The translations under genes and the position numbers were made by a program. A DNA stretch of 25,504 bases from Larix sibirica (lineage: Eukaryota; Streptophyta; Pinopsida; Pinales; Pinaceae), in contig NWUY0300024880.1 of NCBI GenBank assembly GCA_004151065.3, forward strand, positions 1 through 25,504. Reading direction: 5' to 3'. This document shows positions 1-9,590 of this stretch, one piece after another; position 1 is the stretch's first letter; every line of letters begins with the position of its first letter. Below the pieces are notes generated by a model. It saw only the letters and a list, made by a program, of their open reading frames with translations, was not told where the DNA came from and ran no database searches.

Positions 1-944
1 ATGATGTCGTCTTTTTTTCCGTACTTCTGGAAACCCTCTTCATCCTTATTAGCTTCTGGTGGGATGTTGTTGTTAAGATGACAGTCACGGTCCAGGTGTC
101 CGTGTTCATGGCACTTTCTACACCGAAATCAGACATTCTCATAATCTAATGGTTGTACCCATTCGGAATCTTCATGATTGAGGCAGATCGAGTCGGGAAG
201 AGACTTGGATATGTGCATGTAAACGCATATACGGGCATATGAGGTGTACTTATTATTTCTTGTTTTCTATGTTGCTATGACATATGTACCAAGGGTGTTT
301 CCAATGTCCTTGAGTGTGCCTTCATCCCAGTACTCTTGGGGGAGTGAGTACATGTGTATCCAAACAGGCGCCCAGGTATCCTCTCTATCGAGGTTGAATC
401 TTTTCGTCCAGTGTCGAAGGTATAATCCAACTGAATTAAAGAAGTAAGGGCCTCCATATTCAACTCTTGCTTTGTCCTCAAGACAGTGGAAGATGATGGT
501 AAAGAACCCCTTGGATACAAGCTGCATATCAAAGTGAGCCTTGGGTTTCCATTTGGCCATTATTCAACGACAAAGGGCTTGCTCAGTTGGCCAAAAACCG
601 ATGAACTTTCCAACTAGGGCATGATATTTGAGTTTCTGCGCTCGACCATTGATGTGTTCCACTGGAAGCGTGAGCTGTGGTCTTTCCTTAGATTTTGCGA
701 TGCATGTGTCCGTTCCTATTACCGGACTGGAGGCCAAGGTGTTTTTCTGAGCGCTCAAGGTTTCAGGGTACGACAGAGGGACCTCATTCATCCCAATTTC
801 TACTGAATCAGCTAGATTGGAAGAAGAGGGGGCATACCAGAGGGTCCCTTGGCTCCTCCTAGTGGTTTGTCCATTGGTTGTGCCAAAGGTGCAGGCGTAG
901 GAGAAAACGGGGAGATGCGAAGGGGTGAGGCCAATGGGAGCTGG
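1..944 (-). pseudogene. LINE-type ORF1 remnant: DUF4283 domain plus CCHC zinc knuckle (3' end outside the window)
   Basis: One frame reads on the minus strand from 944 to base 1 with three in-frame stops (566-564 TGA, 269-267 TAG, 131-129 TGA) and no frameshift. From about 640 to 270 it carries the plant DUF4283 signature: YHALVGKFIGFWPTEQAL, then KWKPKAHFDMQL, SKGFFTIIF, GGPYFFNSVGLYLRHW and WAPVWIHMYSLPQEYWD. Further on it reads YTSYARICVYM, then a zinc knuckle at 122-81. This arrangement is known from ORF1 (RNA-binding, Gag-like) of plant L1-type retrotransposons and related domesticated proteins. ORF2 with endonuclease and reverse transcriptase would lie beyond base 1. The N-terminal part (944-700) is Ser/Thr/Pro-rich with no recognised domain. 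The stops make it non-functional unless read through. I am confident of the family, less so that it belonged to a full LINE. Confidence 0.88.
81..122 (-). other. CCHC zinc knuckle coding segment
   Basis: The 14 codons read CRKCHEHGHLDRDC, an exact C-x2-C-x4-H-x4-C nucleic-acid-binding knuckle. It lies just after the in-frame TGA at 131-129. All four metal ligands are kept although the surrounding gene is broken. Confidence 0.9.
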
Positions 945-995
945 TCAAATCCCTAGAGATGGCATGCGAAGGGGTGAAGCTAACGGGAGCTGAAA
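913..995. repeat. 49-bp tandem duplication, two diverged copies
   Basis: The core ATGCGAAGGGGTGA occurs at 915 and 964, followed in each copy by a purine-rich stretch ending GGGAGCTG. The period of 49 is not a multiple of three, so the duplication shifts the frame of the LINE ORF1-like gene at its 5' end. It lies in the presumed 5' leader of that element. Confidence 0.7.
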
Positions 996-1145
996 TGACT
1001 CAACTATTCTTTTATTTTTACATATTACTTGACCCTTTTCTTTACTATTATTATACTTTTACTAATTTTTAATGTTAGGGTGCTACACATACGTTTAAGT
1101 CGAACCACCCAGAGTTGGTAATGTTAAAAGAAAATTTAAAAACAT

Positions 1146-1780
1146 ATGGATTTATTTCTCGATGAAGGAGGGAATTGCTCGTATGACAATGAGACTATTG
1201 CAAACATGGATGTGTCATTGACATACATGCATTATGTGAAGAACTTGCAACCAAACCCACTTCTTAATTTAGACACTGTTTTTTATATCAATGGGAGAAC
1301 ATATCAAATTGCTCCATCTAGTTTACAAGGGTTGGGGATCTTTTCAATGGATGGTGTAAACATCCCATACAACTACAAAGTTGAGCTAATGGACTATGTT
1401 GGCCCAACTTACAATTATAAACATTGGTCATGTTTGACTTGATATCTACTAAGTATGCGAAGATATGGAACTTGTGCAAATTATAACAAAATGGATCAAA
1501 GCAATCAAAATAAAAAGAATATATATATATTGATTGAAGGCCCAAAGCTTTTGGAAATGTTGTTGGGTTTATAAATAGTTCAAATCTAGGAAGCATGAAA
1601 AAGATACCCAATTGCATGTTTGAGTGGCATGATGGAAATAAAGTTGTGGTTTGTGCAATAAAATTAATAGTTGCAGGGAAGGAGTTGTTGATTTATTGCA
1701 ATTTGAATAGAATTAAGGAAATATATAATTGTGTTTTACAACTTATAAACATTGTGTTTGATTCTAATAATTTGCAATAG
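1146..1780 (+). pseudogene. SET-domain protein remnant
   Basis: The first frame (from 1146) includes FYINGRTYQIAPSSLQGLGI, then FSMDGVN and VELMDYVGPTYNYKHW, which resembles the start of a SET domain (S-x-x-G-x-G-I/L-F, then E-x-x-x-Y-x-G). A TGA at 1440-1442 interrupts it. The same frame resumes with SMRRYG and reads to about 1545. A frameshift near 1545-1553 leads to GNVVGFINSS, IPNCMFEW and AGKELLIYCNLNRI, matching the C-terminal SET motif (FINHSC..PNC then GEELxxxY). SET domains are lysine methyltransferases. Here the His of NHSC is Ser, and the codon aligning with the catalytic Tyr (1697-1699) is Cys. With the stop and the frameshift this is a dead copy. It ends at the TAG 1778-1780. I infer a SET family, not a particular subfamily. 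Confidence 0.75.
1508..1532. repeat. A/T-rich run with short (AT)n microsatellite
   Basis: A run of A and T with (AT) repeats lies inside the SET remnant, just upstream of its frameshift near 1550. It is a likely slippage site but has no other visible role. Confidence 0.7.
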
Positions 1781-1989
1781 TTTTACTTCATACATATATT
1801 TTTGGCATAACATACCCTAATTTTATATGTTGTATATTGAAAACACTCAGTTGTGTATCGAGTAAGATTTGAAAATATTTCCCAACTTGCAAATAAGAAG
1901 AAAAGAAAAAAAAATTGCCAATGCATCATGAATGAATTCTCACATGTTACTATTATTCAGATTGTCCTCCTATTGATGTTTATGTTGAT

Positions 1990-2807
1990 TCAATGCATCT
2001 TCTCAATGTTATCATCATACATGTCCAATGGTAACATAAAACCAGTATGATTGTAGACATGATCTTGAGTACCCCATGCACTAGTACATTCATCATTGCT
2101 AGATCTATCAAGTCCATCAATATAATTCTTAGCAGCGAGTCTTTAACACCTACTTTCATCAACTACATGTTATATAGATATTTTACACTCGTAATGTCAA
2201 GGACATGAAGACAAAGTATCGATAGTCAAACAAAAGAAGATTTCTAGCTCATCATTAGTGTTCAACGTGATCTTTAACACATGGCCACACTTTTCCTTGA
2301 AGAAAAGCATGAGTGCCCACAATCTTCCATATAAGGAATTGCAACTAGTTGCATATTTCCCATGATGGAACCATGACCACATATCAGAAACCTAAAATAG
2401 GGATGGGAGTTTGGGAAAACTTGAGAAATATTAGGAAAGCATAAATCCGTGGGTGACATCATGCATTGAGTGTGGTTGTACAACATGCATGGACTCATTG
2501 GCTTTGAACTTATCACATGTTGACCTGTAAAAGAATGATCTATGGGTAAGAGATACACATAGAGAAAAGTGAGATCAAGTGGCCAAATGTTGAATACATT
2601 CAGTGCAAGCTAAAGCAGTTCAAATTCAATATTGCCTCTTTTGTTGATATACATAGGGATCTTTAGTGGAGATTCAAGGATGACAAGATTCATTCCTTCA
2701 CATGATATGGGATTCCATTGATCATCATCCAACAAAGGGAAGTGGCATGTGGTTGAGGATAGAGGACCAACTACTCTATTGAAAGAGACATGGTAGATAG
2801 ATATTAG
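1990..2807 (-). pseudogene. Unrecognised decayed reading frame, convergent with the SET remnant
   Basis: On the minus strand one frame is open from 2807 to 2274, about 178 codons, with a single TAG at 2612-2610. Random sequence of this composition should give a stop roughly every 14 codons. Readable segments include FPLLDDDQWNPISCEGMN, LVILESPLKIPMYINKRGN and GQHVISSKPMSP. After a frameshift near 2300 another frame continues with CGHVLKITLNTNDELEIFF. Past two stops and a further TAA, the same frame gives AAKNYIDGLDRSSNDECTSA and LPLDMYDDNIEKMH, ending at TGA 1992-1990. The composition is protein-like, mixed polar and hydrophobic. I recognise no domain or catalytic motif. It could be a decayed host gene or a transposon gene. 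It points towards the SET remnant, with about 210 bases between them. Confidence 0.5.
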
Positions 2808-3130
2808 TTAATCAATATTGTTATAATTGTTTCTTTTGAAAATTAATAAGATTGTTGTTCTTCCCCCCCACAAATACTTGTCTTTTTTACATGTTTTCTG
2901 AGTATATTTGGGAAAATAGTTTTTGATTGAAACATTTTGGTTTATAGCATTTGCTTATATTTAATATGCATATCTCTTCAAATAAGAGTATTGTTTGATA
3001 TGTGTGCAGCTATAAATATTTAGTTGCAATGACAAAGTTCAGAACTAACACACCAGAGGAAATGTCAAACAAACAAGAAAATGTGTTCTCCTCCTCCTAC
3101 CTATATTTCATATTCTAGAAAATTATTGGT
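2808..3130. other. Spacer with no recognised feature
   Basis: A+T-rich sequence without an extended reading frame, RNA gene or repeat that I can recognise. It contains a C8 run near 2864. Confidence 0.6.
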
Positions 3131-3391
3131 GATGTGACCCAAGAGGGGTCATATATAAGGTTACTTCTCCAATTACCCCAAGACATTCACATAATCTGTT
3201 CACATGTTCTCCGCAATGACTACATTACCTCTATATATACATATTCACTCATTGAACATGTTGTCCCTTCATTAGGCCGACCACTACATATGCATTTACA
3301 TCAATACATATACATTTAGCCCCATATATTCCCCCATTAAGGTCTAGCATGTACCTTTAAACCCATTTATGACCCCCCTTGGGTCATATCA
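3131..3391. mobile_element. Foldback or MITE-like element with about 25-bp inverted ends
   Basis: The left end (3131-3155) and the inverted right end (3366-3390) match over about 25 bases with roughly four mismatches. Both contain TGACCCAAG followed by GGGGTCAT. Each end is itself nearly palindromic (TGACCC...GGGTCA). The interior is A+T-rich and non-coding, with a TATATATA stretch. At about 260 bp this suits a small non-autonomous DNA transposon. I could not identify a convincing target-site duplication, so a solo LTR or a chance inverted pair remains possible. Confidence 0.45.
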
Positions 3392-4985
3392 ATTTGGAAA
3401 GTAATGCAAGGGAAGAACGTAAAAATCTACCTCTTTAACTATCGGAGGGATTGACCCACCCTTTGGAGAATCAACCTTCGGGGGGATTCTTAGCACAATA
3501 AGATTGGAGAATCCATTGGAGAATGATTCTTCCATAATTTTATTTGTTGGTTTTTATTTATCCTTGTTTAAAATTTAAAAATTGCATTAACTCCAGTCAT
3601 TAGCCAAGAACACAGTGAAAGAATCTAGAAAAAAATCTCAAATTAAATTTTTTTAATATTAGTTTTATCTCTACTCACAATTTTTTTATTGAATAGATGC
3701 AGTTGGTTGTGTTTCTTTCTAAAAATAACCATGTCCACTCATGTTTTCACTTCAAAACAAGCGCAAGTGCAGGGGAACCCTAAGGCTTGAAATTTCCATT
3801 TTTTTTCATTTTAGAGTTAAAAAATTCTATGCATGGCTTGTTATTACATGATTTGAAGAGTGAAAAAGTCTTTAGTGAATGCATGGCCATTTTTCTTTAA
3901 GTTTTTTATTAGATTAGAATAGTGAAGTAAAAAAGAGTTGAAAATAGTTTGCATTCATAGTTGGATTTCTCATCTTCATGTCCTTATAAAATAAAAAAAT
4001 TCTTGGTAATATCGACTAAGTGTGTTTTTTTTCAAAAATAAATTGTCAAAAATTGTTGCTTCTCTTTTCTCGAGCTTTGTAATTTTTTATACCCACTTCA
4101 TCAAAAAGAAAATAAAGTGCATTAACATGCTTGCATTTTTTAATCTTTATCATTTCACCAAAATATTTCAGTCACCTCAAAACACCAAACAAAGTTGCAC
4201 TATGTACCCTTGATTAAATACGGACACTAAAAGAAACATTATTAAAAACAACCAAAATTTTCTTATATCCAACACACAAGTACAAGTTGTATATCCTTGG
4301 TGCATGGAGGAGAGTTAATTCTCCAAGGTTGTAAAAACTCAAAACTAGATTTACTAAAAGAGTGTTAAAATCCATTAGTAACAAAAAATACTTGTCGAGA
4401 AAGCACACCTCACATGCGTGTAAAATAGGATGGTCAATCTAGGAAAGTGGAGAGATTATCCCCTTTTTATTGTCTAGTGGGATATGCATGTACATGGGAT
4501 TAAATAGAGTTGGAAATTCCTTGGGGTAACACCAATTTTCTTAAAGTTTCAGTTCCATGACATACGTACTACATTCCCTGCCCATATGTAGAAACCTGAA
4601 TCATGATTGTTTCTTTATGAAGTGGTAACCTTAGTGGATTTTCCTAGGTTTCACATGAGTGACTACATGAAGAAAATTATTTTGGTGCCTGAGGTAGATG
4701 TATAACACATGTTTCATCTCTCCTGGCGAGTACTTGTCTTCACAAAAGTACTTACACCTTCGTTGATTATGATCAGAAGATTTATTGTAATTGTCTCATT
4801 CTTACCTTCACCAATTTATTTCAAGACTTCATATCCCAAAACGAATTGCTGAAAGGTATCGTTCTCTGTTTACTTGATATTTCTTTTAGATTTTTTAGGT
4901 GATTGCTTCTTGGTGAGTTGTGTCTTCAAAAACTTTCAAGTTTTTTTTGGTCTTATTTTTATTACATAAAATTGGTTAAAACTTA
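3392..4985. other. A+T-rich non-coding stretch upstream of the Ty3/gypsy element
   Basis: No coding segment, tRNA or repeat array is evident. By position this should hold the 5' LTR, primer-binding site and leader of the downstream retrotransposon. I could not find LTR boundaries or a convincing primer-binding site, so the 5' end may be deleted or too diverged. A small inverted repeat (AGAATC...GATTCT) lies near 3468-3489. Confidence 0.5.
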
Positions 4986-6600
4986 AATAAGGAAAAGTGT
5001 CCAGCTAATCATTAGGGAGAATCTAACCCTACTACACCTATCATCTATGGGGGGAGCATTAATGCTCCTTTCATTCCTCTAGTTAGTGGAATAAGTCTGT
5101 TCATCGATATGCCACATATTCTCGGTGCTTTTTCATTTGGGATGCCATTTGTTAGTTTGCACTTTCCAACACAAAATTATCTTAGTGTTGGAAATCCTGC
5201 CATAGGTACTATGGGGCATAATACTAACTCCTCCTTTAGAGGAGATCATACTCCTATGCCTCAAGTAGGAAATGGGTTTCCTCCCACATTCTATATACCC
5301 GTAAGAGAATCCATAGTTCCAAACTTAGGATTCCCTTCCATGAATACTAGCAATGTCCAAGGTAGTTACAAACTTGTAAGCAATATGTAAGGGGGAAGTA
5401 ATATCTCAGTTTATCAAGGATTTCCTAAGGGTCATCAATTCCAAGGGATTGTTCTGGTCCTAGGAGGTACTTATGCCTCAGGTAGTGCTGCACCCATGGG
5501 TTGGCAAGGGGTTTCCTTTAACAATCCTAGCATGTGTTCTCATCCATGTTCGCCATTTTGGGAAACTTTGAACCTACATAACCTATTGTGATTAACAAAT
5601 GTTCTTATTTTCCATCATCTTGCATGGTCCCTCATCCCTACTAAATTCCCATATGATATTCTCAAGTTCGATGGTCGTAATGGAGAAGATCCAACCACAC
5701 ATGTTATGACTTTTCACCTTGGCGTTTGTCAAAATAATTAGTTGATGATATTATTTGGTTGCATCTCTTTCAACATACCCTGATAGATAGTGAAGAAAAA
5801 TGGTATATTGAATTAGATGGCACTTCTTTTGTTGAATTTGGCTCCTTATCAATGGCTTTCTTAACACATTCTCAATTTACCATTCGTTATGAAATAATCA
5901 CTAAATTGTTAACTTCACTTCGACCTTCCACCTCTATTCACATATAAGATCATATCCATGAGTGGAGGTACTGGCAAAGGTTCATTTTAGTTGAGATCCC
6001 AAATCAATTTCTTGTAGATTGGTTTGTGAAATATTTACTTCCTACCATAGGAAAATATGTATCCATGTCGGGGGATTGTACTAAAGAGAAATTTATTTTA
6101 TATGTGCAACACTTAGATTGATTTACCCACAATTTGAAACACTATATGAGATTATCCCTCATTCATTGCAATCTTCCTTTGATGTTTCTAAACCAAATTC
6201 ATGAATACATGTCGATGGCGTGATTGGTTCCATGAGTCATCATCACGTTGATTAGTTGATAATCCAAATTTGAAAGTGCCCATTCATATGCCTGCAACTA
6301 GTCAAACCACCCAAAACTTTGTTACTTTAGTCACACCCTTGGATGTTCTTTCGTTCCATTCCAATAGTCACAAAGATTGGCAACTTGGAGGTAAGAAAAA
6401 AGAATAAAAAATTTATATTACTGAAGATGAGGCAACTCAAAAACCTAATGCTAATATAGGGGATAATAAAGAAAATAAAAAATAGAAGTTCACATGTACA
6501 CTCTATGCTAAAGACAACCATACACATGAATTTCCCAAGTTAGACGAAGCTCATCATCACTTGAACCAACAAGGATTTGCTCAGTAGCCTATGGCCCTCA
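4986..6600 (+). pseudogene. Tat-type gag (capsid/nucleocapsid) remnant
   Basis: From about 5001 to 5721 one frame carries a Gly/Pro/Asn-rich N-terminal region (for example PTTPIIYGGSINAPFIPL). It then leads to the gag core: PYDILKFDGRNGEDPTTHV then MTFHL. In-frame stops occur at 5013-5015, 5388-5390 and 5589-5591. A one-base loss near 5720 moves the frame; the core continues as WLHLFQHTL, EKWYIELDGTSFVEFGSLSM and IRYEIITKLLTSLRPSTSIH. A TAA at 5945-5947 precedes DHIHEW. This matches the retrotransposon gag family (capsid assembly). A later segment, 6495-6536, reads CTLYAKDNHTHEFP and looks like a zinc knuckle that has lost its second and last Cys. The start codon cannot be fixed. Confidence 0.88.
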
Positions 6601-7773
6601 CACAACCTTTTCCTCCCCAACATTAGTAGATGGTTTCCACAAACCCACCACTTCTGCAAGGAGGAAACCAAGGAACTCCCCCATAGGGGGGTATTACCTT
6701 GACACCATATGTCTTCATGTGTGAGAAAAATTTCAACCTTCAAGCTCATGCCCAGACTTATGATAAATATGTGGCCAACCTTCAAGCTCATGACCAAGTC
6801 TTCTCTTTCTCAACCTAGTAGATTCCTTCACATTGAATGACCACCCAATGACCCATTTCCTTAAATTTCTAAAGGAACATTGCATCGATTGACACATAAT
6901 CCCAATTCCCAAGCAGCTCAAACTATAGTATAGTTGAATATCTAGGCCAATACCCTTGCGTGATGTCGGCCTTAGAAACGTTACAAAGTTTCCCATCGCA
7001 ACAAAAATCATTGTTGAAGGCCATTGGTGGAATTGCCCCTATAGATCATCGTTTATTGAATTTGAAGTTTGGACCAAATACACATCATACTACCTCATCT
7101 TATTGCATTTCAAATCCAAGTATCTTCGTGAGAGATGAACATATTCTGATGTTTCGGTAATGAATGAGCTTCTACCTACATCATATCACTAACCTGCTAG
7201 AAATATCTACAATGCACAAATTTTCAACCATTATCCACATTGTTCAAAGCTTTCAATGGTCATTCTTTCCAACACCATGGAATCATCTCCACCTTCCCGA
7301 TTACACTGGGGGTCAAGGTAGTCTCAATCGAGGCCACATTGATTGATGTACCACGCGGCAATAATATTATTTTAGGACGGATGTGTTCATATGCGATTAC
7401 GGTTGTCCTTAGGATTATTCATTTTTACCATGAAGGAAAAATCATTAACATCAATAAATTTGATTATTGCACACCTGATTCTCACCCAAACTTAGAAAAA
7501 ACTATTCCTTTTATTAGTGATTCCAAAGCCACTCTAGATAGCATTCGTGTAGGGATGTTCAAATATTCATCTCTAATGGATGGTTTCACTTTATCCCCAC
7601 CCATTTTCTATATAGGAACTTCTCCCATTTTCACCATATATTCGATCCCCATATTGGCCATGAATGCAAATCCATGGATGCTACCTACCATATTTGATAT
7701 TGAAACTATGGTGGCATGTATACCCTTATCCACCGTCGAAAATATTATCAATCCATACAAATGGATTCCATAG
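6601..7773 (+). pseudogene. Gag-protease linker and retropepsin-like protease remnant
   Basis: A stop-rich linker (6601-6955) leads to LETLQSFPSQQKSLLKAIGG (about 6966-7025) and the protease. The usual retropepsin active-site box D-E-G-A-S should lie near 7163-7175. Here the first codon is AAT (Asn, 7163-7165), followed by Glu, then a four-base gap before the Ser codon, with single-base losses on either side (about 7157 and 7187). The rest is better kept in the frame from 7240: VFNGHSFQ-like start, IDVPRGNNIILGR (the second conserved protease strand), then HFYHEGKIININKFDY. It ends at TAG 7771-7773. The enzyme would have cleaved the polyprotein, but this copy lacks the catalytic Asp. Confidence 0.82.
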
Positions 7774-8047
7774 ATGTTGATAAAAACCTTCCCTCCAAGG
7801 AGGATTGCAATCGGTATACCTCACCCATTTGGGCTCTTGAATCTCCTCCTTCCAATGACTCTTTAAATATGGTTTTGCCTTCTTATGTAGCCATTATGGA
7901 GGCATTGGCACATATTAAATGACCTAGGGAGATATGCATTAGCGCAAATATTTCTTACTTGAGATCAAGAATATGGAAGTTGACCTTAAGAGCCTCATTT
8001 GTACAAGATATCTTGATTGTTTCCAATGCCTAATTCTTACATGAGAT
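7774..8047 (+). other. Linker between protease and reverse transcriptase
   Basis: Overlapping short frames read SPIWALESPPSNDSLNM and PSYVAIMEALAHIK, ending at 7922. This Pro/Ser-rich connecting region is usual between protease and reverse transcriptase in this lineage. No domain is visible. Confidence 0.55.
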
Positions 8048-8990
8048 GTGCTTGTAGAAGGAAATTTGGCTAACAATTCAAAAACAATACCCATCAATAT
8101 TTTTGTCAAACTTGGCATCGTCAAGAATATTCTTATTTTTGTTGATTGTTCTTTGCTTGGCCCTATGGTATTGATCCTTGGATTATCAAACATGAAATTA
8201 AGTTTTATGATCATGCTAAACCAGTTGAACAAAAGCTTAGGCATGTTAACCCAAAGAAAGTAGTTGCAATCAAGGAAGAAATCGAAATATACCTTGTCCC
8301 TTTGATAGAACAGGACTTTAATCTTGTTCTGGTGAATAAAAAACAAGGTACGATTTGGGTCTACACTGATTTTATGGATTTGAACAATTCTTATATAAAT
8401 CCAACCCCATTCTTTGATCATATGATTGATAAATGTGATGGGAGCACTACCTTCTTGTTTATGGATGGTTTTTTTGGCTACAACTAGATTTAGATTCAAC
8501 CTGACGACCAATGTAAGATAACTTTTATCTATCCTTGGGGCACATTTTCTTATTGAAAGACTCCATTTGGTCTTAAAAATTATGGAGCCACATTTCAGTG
8601 GGCCATGTCCTATGCTTTTCATGATATTAAGCACATTGTTGAGGCTTACCTAGATGACTTAATTGCTCACTCTCACCAGCGGTAAGAACATCTAACTCAT
8701 CTACATGAAGTCTTTAATTGTTGTCATTTTTATAAAATTCTATTAAACCCACACATATCCATATTTTTTTGGTTTACAAAAGATTGCTTGGATTTACTAT
8801 TTCCAATTATGGGATCATGGCCAATCCTTTTAAGGTGAAAGCAATAGTTCAGTTTTCTCCCCCACGTACCATTCGACGACTACAAATTTTTCAAGGGAAA
8901 AAAAAACTTATTGCGAAGGTTCATCACCAACAATGATGAAATTGTTAAAGGTTTTATGTGCCTTCTGAAATAATGGGTTCCATCCATTTG
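8048..8990 (+). pseudogene. Reverse transcriptase remnant (YLDD box kept)
   Basis: The frame from 8048 reads EGNLANNSKTIPINIFVKLG up to VDCS. A short deletion joins this to the frame from 8146, which reads PYGIDPWIIKHEIKFYDHAK, KKQGTIWVYTDFMDLNN and FLFMDGFFGYN. It then runs without frameshift through PWGTFSY, PFGLKNYGATFQWAM and the catalytic YLDD box at 8647-8658. Stops at 8485-8487 and 8491-8493 (TAG) and at 8554-8556 (TGA) stand where the family has Gln, Gln and Arg. After about 8750 the frame shifts again through the thumb region. The enzyme copies element RNA to DNA in cytoplasmic particles. The key Asp pair is present but the protein is broken. Confidence 0.92.
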
Positions 8991-9590
8991 GGATGATCAA
9001 GCCCAAGAATCCTTTGATGCCTTAAAAATTGCTCTAGAATCAACTCCCTTATTGTGTCCTCTAGATTATAAAAGGATTTCTTATCATACTTAGTAGCATC
9101 AAAGTTAACTATAGGCATGGCCTTGATCCAGGAATAAGAATTCGAATAAAATCATGAGATCTACTACCTAAGAAAAGGGCTGGTTGGTTCCAAGTTTATA
9201 TATTCCCATGTCAAGAAATTCGCACTGGCAATTGTGCATGATGTCCAAAGACTTCGACATTACATTCTTCTGTAATGTACCATTTTCATGGATGAATCCA
9301 ATCCTATGCAACATATATTAACTCAATGTATCATTGGGGACACGTATTCAAAATGGATTTTCATCCTCCAAGAGTTTGATTTATATTTAACAACATCTAA
9401 GTCCAAGAATTCCTTAGCTTTTGTTGATCTAATTTATGAATTACCAAGAGATGAAGAGGATGTCCCAATAGATGGTTCCTTGACAGATGATACTTTCTTC
9501 CTCATTGCCTCTTCCAATCCTTGGTATGGAGATATCTTAGTATATCTTCTGACTCAATGGTTCCCTACTCACTTATCACATGATGAATGA
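8991..9590 (+). pseudogene. First RNase H domain remnant of pol
   Basis: A segment near 9000-9090 reads AQESFDALKIALESTPLLCP, the usual junction of reverse transcriptase and RNase H. The middle part is frameshifted: a frame around 9170-9270 gives YYLRKGL-like, YSHVKKFALAIVHDVQRLRH. The frame from 9288 continues NPMQHILTQCIIGDTYSKWI and ILQEFDLYLTTSKSKNSLAF, then NPWYGDILVYL. It ends at two consecutive TGA codons (9588-9593), where related elements have Arg-Arg. RNase H removes the RNA strand during reverse transcription. I could not place all acidic catalytic residues. Confidence 0.85.

Noticed and set aside
244-447. Plus-strand open frame of 67 codons
   Set aside because: It lies opposite the well-supported DUF4283 frame and is its antisense shadow.
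4720-4740. CTGGCGAGTACTTGTCTTC as a primer-binding site of the Tat element
   Set aside because: Only the first few bases resemble a known tRNA 3' end complement, and no LTR end precedes it.
7939-8634. Long minus-strand open frame of 231 codons
   Set aside because: It is antisense to the conserved reverse transcriptase. Its length follows from codon composition of the sense strand, and it shows no domain.
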